From contig SHND01000030.1 in NCBI GenBank assembly GCA_004295045.1, positions 150,223 to 214,222 of the forward strand: a stretch of 64,000 nucleotides of DNA, read 5' to 3'. The number at the start of each line of letters is the position of its first letter. Within the stretch, counting starts at the first letter, position 1. Positions 50,746 through 58,747 of the stretch are shown here, in pieces. Both the position numbers and the translations under genes were made by a program. The notes under the pieces were generated by a model. That model had not been told where the DNA came from, did not search any database, and was given only the letters and a program-made list of their open reading frames with translations. This stretch comes from Chloroflexota bacterium. Lineage in GTDB: Bacteria > Chloroflexota > Anaerolineae > UBA4142 > SHND01.

Positions 50746-51069
50746 ATGACAACCCAACGCAAGAAAAAACAAACGACTGTCAAACCAAAAACGCCGCGCC
50801 GTCGCCCGGGACCGCGCAGCAAGCCGCTTGTCAGTGCGTCAAGTAAAACGATGGAATGGAATGACGAAACCATCCGCGCGCTGCGCGAACATTTGCAGTT
50901 GACGCAAGCCCAAATGGCGCAAGAGCTGGGAACGCGCCAACAGACGATTAGCGAGTGGGAAGTGGGGATGTATAAACCGCGCGGGGGAATGGCACGGCTG
51001 CTAACAATTGTGGCGGAACGGGCGGATTTTGTTTATGACGCGAGAGCGGGGGAGAAAGAGAAAGAATAG
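50746..51069 (+). CDS. XRE-family HTH transcriptional regulator
   Basis: A 107-residue regulator. The first 35 residues are basic (QRKKKQTTVKPKTPRRRPG). The HTH covers about residues 42-90, with LREHLQLTQAQMAQELGTRQ and QTISEWEVGMYKPRGG as recognition region. Three copies of the TACACG-N4-CGTGTA palindrome cover its own promoter and that of the preceding small gene, so it is a likely autorepressor. It lies directly upstream of the 51079-54508 cluster and may control it by read-through. Confidence 0.87.
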   Translation: MTTQRKKKQTTVKPKTPRRRPGPRSKPLVSASSKTMEWNDETIRALREHLQLTQAQMAQELGTRQQTISEWEVGMYKPRGGMARLLTIVAERADFVYDARAGEKEKE

Positions 51070-51078
51070 TTCAGATTT

Positions 51079-51756
51079 ATGAAAACCAGCGTTTCAATAC
51101 CTCAACTTACGTGGTATATGAGAGAAGGAAAGATAATCCAATGGTACAAGTCCGTTGGTGAGGAAGTCAAGAAAGGTGAGATAATATGTGAAATAGAGAC
51201 TGATGAATCGTTCGCAGAGTTATCCGCTCCAACTGATGGAGTACTCTCCCAAATTCTTGTCGAATCTGGCAATACTGCTGCGGTGCATATTCCTATTGCA
51301 GTCATTACTCGGCCAGATGTTATTTCGCCGACCGTATATTCGGTTCCTCGCGCTGTAACGAATGAAGCTCTCTCAGCTCGAGGGGACATCCCAGGTCCGA
51401 AGTCCGACAATCTAAAGAATGGAGCTCCCATGGAAAACCAAGATGTCACACACTTGATCGAAAGACTTGAGCTTTTTGAAGAAAGGATAGGAGTTGGTCT
51501 TGAGGGACTTTTTGCTAAATGGAATTTGTCTACAGGAGCTATTAGAGTAACCGGCGAGATTCACGCTCATTCGGGTACAGTGATTCCAAAAGACCTCAAA
51601 ATCGTCGTATCAACCCACGACGATTCTGGAAGGGTGATTGGAGTCAATGAGCATTATTTACTCAAAGATAAGTTTTTTGGACTTGAGGCTTTCGAAATAT
51701 CCGTAAAGACATCTAGTCTGCCGTCAAAGATTCGACTATATCCAAAGGTTTGGTGA
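51079..51756 (+). CDS. Lipoyl-fold protein lacking the lipoylation lysine
   Basis: A 225-residue protein. Residues 1-75 match a biotinyl/lipoyl domain of the 2-oxo acid dehydrogenase type: WYMREGKIIQWYKSVGEEVK, KGEIICEIETDE, then PTDGVLSQILVESG. The lysine of the usual ETDKA turn is replaced (ETDES, Glu43), so it should not be lipoylated. The C-terminal 90 residues (about 140-225) hold a different beta-rich domain (IRVTGEIHAHSGTVIP, LKIVVSTHDDSGRVIGVNEHYLL) that I do not recognise. It lies 9 bp after the XRE gene and 3 bp before the ATPase gene. Its codon use is less CGCG-rich than that of nearby housekeeping genes, suggesting transfer. Confidence 0.75.
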   Translation: MKTSVSIPQLTWYMREGKIIQWYKSVGEEVKKGEIICEIETDESFAELSAPTDGVLSQILVESGNTAAVHIPIAVITRPDVISPTVYSVPRAVTNEALSARGDIPGPKSDNLKNGAPMENQDVTHLIERLELFEERIGVGLEGLFAKWNLSTGAIRVTGEIHAHSGTVIPKDLKIVVSTHDDSGRVIGVNEHYLLKDKFFGLEAFEISVKTSSLPSKIRLYPKVW

Positions 51757-51759
51757 TGA

Positions 51760-53787
51760 ATGACCTCTTTTTTTGACCCTGTGCGTTCGGCGCTTTTACA
51801 CGAGGCCCAACAATCACCAAAATTGCTTTCAGATTTAGCGGGATTGGAACAGTACATAGCCGAAAGTTACGACAGTCGCTCATTCGCCGAATTATTGCAG
51901 AATGCAGATGATGCAGGCGCATCGAGGTTCTTGATTCAACGTGTAGGCGATTACCTCCTCGTTGCGAATGACGGGCGGCAATTCACCCAATCTGATTTCG
52001 AGAGCCTTTGCCGCAGTGCAGCTTCTTCCAAAGTGCGCGGCAGCAGTATCGGATTTCGCGGCATTGGTTTCAAATCAGTCGTTGGTCTGGCGAACACCAT
52101 TTATCTTTATAGCGGAGACCTTGCTGCGTGTTTTTCGCGCGAAATGACGCGCAGAGAAATACCCCAAGCAACCCGCGTGCCACTCGTACGCATTCCCCAC
52201 GCTGTTCCAAGCGACGAATCTAGATCATTCCATCAACCAGTTGCAAAACTGCTTGAACAAGGATTCAGTACGGTCTTTGTTTTTGGAGACCTTGTCGCGC
52301 ATGGAATCGAATCAGAGTTTGAATCGTTTGATGCGACCTCGTTGTTATTTCTCAACAACGTGCGCCAACTTGAACTTTGCACCAACACCGAGGAGCTCTT
52401 TACCGCGCGGAGAGAAAAAATAAACGAGCATACGACCCAAGTGCGACTTGCGACGTCCCTAGAAACGCGCAGTTGGACGTTGCGCCGAAACCATGACGTG
52501 ACTCTGGCATTTGCGCACGATAAATCTGGGATTATCGCGTTGCGGGAACAAGATGCAGTGGTTCACGCATTTTTACCCACGCATGAACCGACAGGTTTCC
52601 CAATCAAGATAAACAGTGATTTGAACACAGACCCTTCTCGAACGCGGGTGGTTCTCGATGACGAAACGCGTCGTGCCATTGAACAAATTGCTGATTTGAT
52701 TCTCGAGCTCTTGTACGATTGTTTGGAAAACCCAGCTGCGGATGCCATCAAGATGCTTGGTGGGCTTGTGCCGTTCTCTGACCCGCGCACCATTGCATTT
52801 CAGAAAAAATCTTTTAGGACAGAACTCTTGCGCGTACTCAAGGAACGTGTTCCCTCACATCTCCTGTCAATCCGCTTGCGCCCGAATTGGTTGAACGCGG
52901 CGGATTTTCGACATCTTGCCTCTTTGTCTGGAATTGAGACGCTTGCTCCCGATGTTGAAGGTGTAAACGGCATCTTGGGTTTGTTGCGTCATTTGGGGCT
53001 CACTGAGGTAACATACGCCGAGCTTTCCGCAAATCTTTCAAGCGCAAATCTGTCGCTGAATGGGAGCGCCGAATTTGTTTCGTATTTGGTAAATCGTTTC
53101 GGCACAAAACAGATTGCTCTCAAAGAGATTTCACCTTTAGCAAAAATATGGTCCGTTGACGGCAGCATTTGTTCCCTTGATGAAGCTGTGCGGCTCGAAA
53201 AACCATTAGATGAGCGTTTTGTTGACCTGGTCCTCGAAAAGTCAGCCAGCAGGCAAGAGATGAGCCGATTGATCGAACGACTTACGAATTCAGAATCCGC
53301 GTCCAGGTTGCTGCCCCCAAAATCATCAACAAGTTCAGACTCAGACAAACAAGGCACGCCTAGCCGCAAGACCGAAAAGGGCATTACGGATTCACAACAG
53401 AAAATTACCCTCAAACGTTGGCGCAGCGCCGAGCAACATGTCATGGAGGTATTGACGGCAAAAGGTTGGCAGGTTTCCGATGTAAGTCGCCAAAACATTG
53501 GCTATGATATTGAGGGATACACAGCAAGCGGTCAACAAAATCATATTGAGGTCAAGTCGCTTGACTATGTGGGACAACCGTTCACACTCACAAGCAACGA
53601 GGAGGCGGTTGCCAGAGAAAAAGGGGAAAATTATCTGATTGCGTTAGTATGGCATGACACTGTCGACATTCAGATCGCGTTAATTCCTGACCCCGCCAAG
53701 AATCTAAAATTCATTCGGCAATGTCGGCAATGGGTTTGGGAATGTTCCACATACGATTTTGACCCTGAGACCTTTGCCGTTGAATAA
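51760..53787 (+). CDS. Sacsin/HSP90-type ATPase with DUF3883 nuclease-like domain
   Basis: A 675-residue protein. The N-terminal 180 residues form a GHKL ATPase of the sacsin type: LLQNADDAGAS (Asn48, Mg/ATP), VANDGRQF (Asp71) and SIGFRGIGFKSVVGL (glycine loop at about 97-110). A middle region of 350 residues has no recognised motif. The C-terminal 130 residues match DUF3883 (NOV C-terminal), with GYDIEGY (Asp583) and HIEVKS (Glu597, Lys599), a D-x13-ExK arrangement like PD-(D/E)XK nucleases. ATPase plus nuclease-like architecture in an XRE-controlled accessory cluster suggests a defence role, but this is inference. Confidence 0.85.
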   Translation: MTSFFDPVRSALLHEAQQSPKLLSDLAGLEQYIAESYDSRSFAELLQNADDAGASRFLIQRVGDYLLVANDGRQFTQSDFESLCRSAASSKVRGSSIGFRGIGFKSVVGLANTIYLYSGDLAACFSREMTRREIPQATRVPLVRIPHAVPSDESRSFHQPVAKLLEQGFSTVFVFGDLVAHGIESEFESFDATSLLFLNNVRQLELCTNTEELFTARREKINEHTTQVRLATSLETRSWTLRRNHDVTLAFAHDKSGIIALREQDAVVHAFLPTHEPTGFPIKINSDLNTDPSRTRVVLDDETRRAIEQIADLILELLYDCLENPAADAIKMLGGLVPFSDPRTIAFQKKSFRTELLRVLKERVPSHLLSIRLRPNWLNAADFRHLASLSGIETLAPDVEGVNGILGLLRHLGLTEVTYAELSANLSSANLSLNGSAEFVSYLVNRFGTKQIALKEISPLAKIWSVDGSICSLDEAVRLEKPLDERFVDLVLEKSASRQEMSRLIERLTNSESASRLLPPKSSTSSDSDKQGTPSRKTEKGITDSQQKITLKRWRSAEQHVMEVLTAKGWQVSDVSRQNIGYDIEGYTASGQQNHIEVKSLDYVGQPFTLTSNEEAVAREKGENYLIALVWHDTVDIQIALIPDPAKNLKFIRQCRQWVWECSTYDFDPETFAVE

Positions 53788-53815
53788 GTCGAAACTGATG
53801 GTTGGAGGATAACTT

Positions 53816-54508
53816 ATGCGAAGGCGGAACGAAACCCGACAAGCCACGCTTCAATTGTTTTTTCTGGAAAACTCTGACAAAGATCAGGCGGCTTGGGTTC
53901 GGGCGAGTACTGGAAGAGAAGCTTGTATCAGTTTGTCCAAGACAACCGATATTCCTATTGTTGTGCTGAATGATTATGGATGGGTGCAATTTCCAGAAGA
54001 GCATAAACACACAAATCATGAGGTACGTCCTTCCCCGTATTGGGAATATCAACGTGGTTTGTACGGAATCGCTGACCTCAGAAGTTTTCCCGCATTTGTC
54101 CGATCGTTAAGCGAGAGTACCGTCCCACGTCGCGAAGGACAAGTCAAAAAGGGACGCGAGTTTGACCGATTGGCTGACAACAGCTTCAAGAGCATTGTAC
54201 CTGTTAAAGTGATAGGAGATGCGAAGATTTTTCACAGCGGTTATCGTGACCCATATTCCATTCATGCAAATCAGATGAGCGGATTTCAGGGGAACTTGAG
54301 CACTGTAGAATCAAGAAAGGCAGCTATTTTAGAATTGGCAGATGGAGAGTCAGAAAATCATGCCATCCCGAAAATGGGCGATTTTGTAAAAGTAAAAATG
54401 AAAGGCAATGAAGGTGATTACATTGTGCTTGCTAGCGTGACTGGGATTGCTCTCGTCGTTCATGTAGTTAGTATTGAGAAAGTGCAAATAGGCGCATCTA
54501 GACAATGA
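53816..54508 (+). CDS. Uncharacterised cluster protein, 230 aa
   Basis: I do not recognise this protein. It is soluble, starting MRRRNETRQATLQLFFLENSD. The first half has IPIVVLNDYGWVQFPEE and SPYWEYQRGLYGIADLRSFP. The second half has FHSGYRDPYSIHANQMSGFQG and ends in a beta-rich segment (FVKVKMKGNEGDYIVLASVTG, VVHVVSIEKVQ). It lies 28 bp after the ATPase/nuclease gene, with GGAGGATAA just before the ATG, so it is the last gene of the cluster. Its codon use is AT-richer than the flanks. Confidence 0.7.
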   Translation: MRRRNETRQATLQLFFLENSDKDQAAWVRASTGREACISLSKTTDIPIVVLNDYGWVQFPEEHKHTNHEVRPSPYWEYQRGLYGIADLRSFPAFVRSLSESTVPRREGQVKKGREFDRLADNSFKSIVPVKVIGDAKIFHSGYRDPYSIHANQMSGFQGNLSTVESRKAAILELADGESENHAIPKMGDFVKVKMKGNEGDYIVLASVTGIALVVHVVSIEKVQIGASRQ

Positions 54509-54538
54509 GTACTGACGTGTCGAAAAAGTAATCCGCCA

Positions 54539-54781
54539 TCACTCGTACGCCCATTCCTCGCGCAGTTGCCGCACGATTTGTACGGCACTGCCAGCGGGTT
54601 CACCCGCTTTCCAGTTTCCCTCCGCACGGCGCGCCAACGCGACAAGTTCAGCGCGTGGCTTACCAACCCCTGCCGTCCGCATAAATGGATAAAGCCATTC
54701 CTTGCGTTCTTCCAAAACTTCAGCCACAGCTTGCTTGACGAGTTGAAAAAAATGTTCCTCTTCGATTGTTAGGATTGGCAT
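54539..54781 (-). CDS. Small charged protein, 80 aa
   Basis: An 80-residue acidic/basic protein starting MPILTIEEEHFFQLVKQAVAE. It has a helical N-terminal half (EVLEERKEWLYPFM) and a VRQLREEWAYE end. It resembles small antitoxin-like or helix-rich regulatory proteins of Chloroflexota and cyanobacteria, but no toxin partner lies beside it. The start has AAGGAGC at good spacing. It is convergent with the 53816-54508 gene, 30 bp away. Function unknown. Confidence 0.6.
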   Translation of the reverse strand: MPILTIEEEHFFQLVKQAVAEVLEERKEWLYPFMRTAGVGKPRAELVALARRAEGNWKAGEPAGSAVQIVRQLREEWAYE

Positions 54782-54896
54782 CGCTCTTGCTCCTTGCTCT
54801 ATTACAATTCGGATCGCATTATGATTATATATCGAGTCGAGCGACGCGCGAATTGGGATTGACGTAGGCGCGCACCCTTATGCGATGCATTTCAAT

Positions 54897-54970
54897 GTAG
54901 GTCCATGTTTTGCCCCTACCACGCGCGCAAAATCCGCAAACCGAAATCCGAATTCCAAATTCCAAATTCC
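54897..54970. repeat. Intergenic hairpin and AATTCC word repeat
   Basis: The gap 54782-54981 holds a small hairpin, GTAGG (54897-54901) and CCTAC (54915-54919), then a run of related words (AAATCCGC, AAATCCG, AATTCC, AAATTCC, AAATTCCGCC). A TATAAT on the minus strand (54829-54824) may serve the 80-residue gene. The word run ends just before the acyl-CoA dehydrogenase stop. Confidence 0.5.
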
Positions 54971-54981
54971 GCCTTCTGCCT

Positions 54982-56124
54982 TCACAACCCCAATCCCCGC
55001 CCAATCACCTCTTTCATAATCTCATTCGTCCCCGCGTAAATGGATTGCACGCGCGCGTCGAGATAATTTTTGCTGATGGGATATTCCGTCATATAGCCAT
55101 AGCCGCCGAACAACTGCAAACATTCGTCGGCGACGCGTTTTTGTAAATCGGTTGTCCACCATTTCGCCATGCTCGCCTCTTCCGTCGTCAATTCGCGCGC
55201 GTTCAACGCCATGATACATTTGTCAATGAACGCGAACCCGATTTCGATTTCCGTTTTCATTTCCGCCATCTTGAAGCGCGAATTTTGAAACGAACCGACG
55301 GGCTTGCCGAACGCGTGACGTTCTCGAATATATTTCAACGTCATTTCAAACGCTGCCTCCGCCGACCCCATCGCGCCAATGGCGACGTGCAAACGTTCTT
55401 GCGGCAACTGCTGCATCAAATACACAAAACCCTTGCCCTCGTCACCCAACAAATTTTCGCGCGGCACGCGCACATTGTCGAAAAATAATTCAGCGGTGTC
55501 TTGGGCTTTCAAACCAATCTTGTCCAGTTTGCGCCCGCGCTCGAACCCTTCCATCCCGCGTTCCAACACCAAAAGCGAAATGCCTTTGTGCTTGAGTTCG
55601 GGATTCGTTTTCACCACCGTCACCACCAGATCGGACATGATGCCGTTGGTGATAAAAGTTTTCGAGCCGTTGACGATATAGTGGTCGCCGTCGCGCACCG
55701 CCGTCGTGCGAATGCCCGCAAGGTCGCTGCCCGCCGCCGGTTCACTCATCGCAATCGCCAAGATGTGTTCGCCCGCAATCAATTTTGGCAGCCAGCGTTT
55801 TTTCTGTTCCGCGTTCGCGTAATGCATCAGGTACGGCAAAACAATGTCGCTGTGCAAACCCCAACCAATGCCGGTCGCGCCCGCGCGCCACAATTCTTCG
55901 CTCACAATCGAGTTGTAGCGAAAGTCTTGCAGCCCCGCGCCGCCGTATTCTTCGGGCGCGTCGAAACAGAGAAATCCCATCTCGCCCGCTTTGCGCCACA
56001 CCTCGCGCGAGACCATGCCCTCTTTTTCCCACTGCGGATGATGCGGCGTCACCTCTTTATCAATAAATGCGCGCACCGTTTCGCGGAACATTTGATGTTC
56101 GTCGTTAAAGATTGGTCGTTTCAC
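54982..56124 (-). CDS. Acyl-CoA dehydrogenase (long-chain/isovaleryl-type)
   Basis: A 380-residue flavoenzyme that oxidises acyl-CoA to enoyl-CoA in beta-oxidation. It has AMSEPAAGSDLAGIRTTA (FAD and substrate region), GSKTFITNG, and the C-terminal IYAGTNEIMKEVIGRGL. Alanine at the medium-chain Glu position and a Glu in AAFEMTLKYIRERHAFGK fit the type whose base lies on helix G, as in LCAD and isovaleryl-CoA dehydrogenase. It is the last gene of the thiolase-FadB-dehydrogenase operon, separated from fadB by a 400-bp repeat region. Confidence 0.92.
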   Translation of the reverse strand: MKRPIFNDEHQMFRETVRAFIDKEVTPHHPQWEKEGMVSREVWRKAGEMGFLCFDAPEEYGGAGLQDFRYNSIVSEELWRAGATGIGWGLHSDIVLPYLMHYANAEQKKRWLPKLIAGEHILAIAMSEPAAGSDLAGIRTTAVRDGDHYIVNGSKTFITNGIMSDLVVTVVKTNPELKHKGISLLVLERGMEGFERGRKLDKIGLKAQDTAELFFDNVRVPRENLLGDEGKGFVYLMQQLPQERLHVAIGAMGSAEAAFEMTLKYIRERHAFGKPVGSFQNSRFKMAEMKTEIEIGFAFIDKCIMALNARELTTEEASMAKWWTTDLQKRVADECLQLFGGYGYMTEYPISKNYLDARVQSIYAGTNEIMKEVIGRGLGL

Positions 56125-56139
56125 TTGTACCCCACTTTA

Positions 56140-56524
56140 TTGGACGCGGATTTTCGCGGATGAACGCGGATTCAACAAAATAATTTTTCCGCGTGATTCC
56201 GCGTTCATCCGCGTCCAATTTCTAAAATGTTTTTCCTTGTGTTGTCATTTCTACCAGCAATTGGGGCGGCTCGAAACGCGCGCCGTAACTTTTTCGGAAG
56301 CGAATTTTCGCGGATGAACGCGGATGAAAAAAATTTTCCGCGTTATTCCGCGTTTATCCGCGTCCAATTGCTACAATGACCTGCCCTGTGCTGCAATTTC
56401 CAGCAACAACTGCGGCGGCTCAAAACGCGCGCCGTAACTTTTTCGGACGCAGATTTTCGCGGATAAACGCCGATCAAACAAAAATTCTTTTCCGCGTAAT
56501 TCCGCGTTTATCCGCGTCCAATTG
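56140..56524 (-). repeat. Tandem array of palindromes and copies of the fadB 3' end
   Basis: This 385-bp region holds three palindromic elements and two extra copies of the last 22 codons of the upstream fadB-type gene. The palindromes are at 56140-56218, 56295-56369 and 56445-56524; the first has outer arms TTGGACGCGGA/TCCGCGTCCAA and inner arms TGAACGCGGA/TCCGCGTTCA. The duplicate 3' ends, each with an in-frame stop, end at 56371 and 56222. The true gene ends at 56525. The periods are 154 and 149 bp. The encoded tails differ (EIAEQGKSF, EIAAQGRSL, EMTTQGKTF). Confidence 0.88.
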
Positions 56525-58654
56525 CTAAAATGATTTTCCTTGTTCTGCGATCTCCAGTAATAGTTGGGGCGGCTCAAAACGCGCGCCGTATTTTTCTGCA
56601 AGTTCGCGCGAACGCGCGATAAATTTTTCGATGCCGTACGCGTTGATAAATTGCAGCGTCCCGCCCGAAAACGGCGCGAAACTCCAGCCGAAAATACTGC
56701 CGATGTTGGCGTCCGCGCTCGACGTAAGAACTCCTTGTTGCACACAGCGCACCGTTTCCAAACATTGCACAAACAACAAACGGTCAATCATTTCTAGTTG
56801 CGACAATTCAGTGTCCGACAACGGAAAATGATTTTGCAACTCGCGCCACAAAAATTTTTTCTCGCTCTCTGGATATTCATAGAACCCCGCGCCCTGCGCT
56901 TTGCCTGTGCGTTTCGCCGTGTTCACCATGAAATCCACCACGCGGTCACTCGCATCGCTCGGAAAAACTTTTCCTTCCGCTTCAAAATCTTTGCGCGTCT
57001 GTTCGCGAATGTGCCAAATCAAACCAATGTTCACTTCATCGCTCACCGCGAGCGGACCGACCGCCATGCCCGCCTTGACGCCCGCCGATTCGATCGCGCG
57101 CGGATGCTGTCCTTCGGCGAGCAGCGCCATCCCTTCGTTCACGTACGTTCCGAAAACGCGCGACGTATAAAAGCCGCGCGCATCATTCACCACAATCGGC
57201 GTCTTGCCAATTTGCAAAACGTAATCGAATGCTTTGGCAATCGCCGCGTCCGACGTTTCCTTGCCGCGAATAATCTCGACGAGCGGCATTTTGTACACGG
57301 GCGAGAAAAAATGAATGCCGACAAAGTGCGCGGGATGCGAGGAGAGAGATTGGAGACTAGAGATTGGAAGCGTGGAAGTGTTCGAGCCGAAAAATGCGTC
57401 CGACGAAATGACGTTTGACGTTTCACGTATTACGTCCGCCTTGACCGCGCGGTCTTCAAACACCGCCTCGATAATCAAATCGCAATCGCGCAAATCATTC
57501 ACATCGTCCGTCGCATGAATCCGCGCCAGAGTCTCCAGTCTCAAGTCTTCCGTAATTTTCCCCCGCGCCATTCTCTCTTCCAACAACGCCGCGATTTTTT
57601 CTTTGCCCGCCTCCGCTCGTTCCCGCGTCACATCTTTCATCACCACGTCAATGCCCGCGAGCGCCGAAACATACGCGATGCCGTGTCCCATGAATCCCGC
57701 GCCGAGTACGCCCAATTTTTTCGTTTTGCGCTTTTCGATTTCACGTGGACGACTTGACCCTGCTTTAATCTCATTCAACTGAAACCAAAACGCGTGCATC
57801 ATATTTTTCGCGGTCTGGCTCGTCAGCAATTTCGCAAAATAGCGCGACTCGATGCGCGTCGCCGTTTCAAAATTCACCATCGCCCCTTCCACCGCCGCGC
57901 TCAAAATCGCTTCGGGCGCGAGATAATTGCGATGCGTTTTTTGCGTGAGCATCGCGGGCGCAATCGGCAAAATTTGCGACATCACTTGCGGACGGCGCGG
58001 GTCGCCGCCGGGGATGCGATAGCCGTCCGCGTCCCACGCTTGCTGCGCGCGCGGATTTTGTAAAATCCATTCGCGCGCGCGTTCCATCATTTCCTCTTTC
58101 GAGGAAACAATTTCGTCAATCCAGCCCGCGTCTTGTGCTTCCTCCACATTCAAGCGCGTCCCTTCCACCATGTACGGCAGCGCGGTCTGCAAACCAAACA
58201 TTCGCACCATACGCGTCACGCCGCCGCCCGCCGGCAAAACACCGAGCGTCACTTCGGGAAAACCGAACTGCGCTTTTTTGTCATCGAGCGCAATTCGAAA
58301 ATGACACGCCAACGCGATTTCAAAACCGCCGCCGAGCGCGGAACCATTCAACGCCGCGACGACAGGTTTCCCAAGCGTTTCCAATTTTCGCAGCGTCGCT
58401 TTGAACGCTTGCGTCATTTCAAACACTTGCGCCGCATCGTCCGCGCGATACAACATTTCAATATCCGCGCCGACGAAGAACGTGTCTTTGGCGGAGGCGA
58501 GAATTACGCCGCAAAGTGAAGCGTCATTCGTCAAACGTGAAACGTGATTGTCGAACTCGCGCAAAAAATTTTCGTCAATCAGATTCACCGAACCCGCGTG
58601 GTCAAACGTGAGCGTGATGATGTTTTCTGATTCCCGCGCAAAGTGAATAGGCAT
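56525..58654 (-). CDS. fadB: FadB-type enoyl-CoA hydratase/3-hydroxyacyl-CoA dehydrogenase
   Basis: A 709-residue fusion enzyme for two beta-oxidation steps. The crotonase domain covers residues 1-190, with VVAALNGSALGGGFEIALACH (oxyanion loop) and FPEVTLGVLPAGGG. The dehydrogenase part begins near residue 310 with GVLGAGFMGHGIAYV, and has SNTSTLP and the catalytic His in GIHFFSPV, then the C-terminal helical domains. The ATG at 58654 is preferred because the frame upstream is made of an AAAAATC repeat. Three stretches (VSRLTNDAS, VIRETSNVISS, ISSLQSLSSH) are encoded by low-complexity words. The 3' end is duplicated downstream. Confidence 0.92.
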   Translation of the reverse strand: MPIHFARESENIITLTFDHAGSVNLIDENFLREFDNHVSRLTNDASLCGVILASAKDTFFVGADIEMLYRADDAAQVFEMTQAFKATLRKLETLGKPVVAALNGSALGGGFEIALACHFRIALDDKKAQFGFPEVTLGVLPAGGGVTRMVRMFGLQTALPYMVEGTRLNVEEAQDAGWIDEIVSSKEEMMERAREWILQNPRAQQAWDADGYRIPGGDPRRPQVMSQILPIAPAMLTQKTHRNYLAPEAILSAAVEGAMVNFETATRIESRYFAKLLTSQTAKNMMHAFWFQLNEIKAGSSRPREIEKRKTKKLGVLGAGFMGHGIAYVSALAGIDVVMKDVTRERAEAGKEKIAALLEERMARGKITEDLRLETLARIHATDDVNDLRDCDLIIEAVFEDRAVKADVIRETSNVISSDAFFGSNTSTLPISSLQSLSSHPAHFVGIHFFSPVYKMPLVEIIRGKETSDAAIAKAFDYVLQIGKTPIVVNDARGFYTSRVFGTYVNEGMALLAEGQHPRAIESAGVKAGMAVGPLAVSDEVNIGLIWHIREQTRKDFEAEGKVFPSDASDRVVDFMVNTAKRTGKAQGAGFYEYPESEKKFLWRELQNHFPLSDTELSQLEMIDRLLFVQCLETVRCVQQGVLTSSADANIGSIFGWSFAPFSGGTLQFINAYGIEKFIARSRELAEKYGARFEPPQLLLEIAEQGKSF

Positions 58655-58669
58655 ATTGGCTCGAAACCT

Positions 58670-58747
58670 GCAATCGAAAATCGAAAATAGAAAATCAAAA
58701 ATCAAAAATCAAAAATCAAAAATCAAAAATCAAAAATCAAAAATCCC
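58670..58747. repeat. AAAAATC heptamer tandem repeat
   Basis: Seven perfect copies of AAAAATC run from 58697 to 58745, preceded by degenerate units (TCGAAAATCG, AAAATAG, AAAATC). The repeat fills the gap between the thiolase stop and the fadB start. On the minus strand it reads GATTTTT, so it also gives several T tracts. Confidence 0.9.

Noticed and set aside
50464..51069. Toxin-antitoxin pair formed by the 79-residue protein and the XRE regulator
   Set aside because: The first protein shows no toxin fold or catalytic motif, and each gene has its own promoter. I keep them as a regulator and a small co-regulated protein.
56140..56524. Possible CRISPR or phage attachment site
   Set aside because: The repeated parts are palindromes and gene 3' ends of about 75 bp, with no unique spacers, integrase or tRNA nearby.
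56371..56787. Open frame of 138 codons overlapping the fadB 3' end
   Set aside because: It reads the wrong frame of fadB and then enters the duplicated 3' end, which makes its last residues look real. It is a by-product of the repeat array.
58691..58745. Possible CRISPR array
   Set aside because: The units are 7 bp in direct tandem without spacers, and there are no cas genes.
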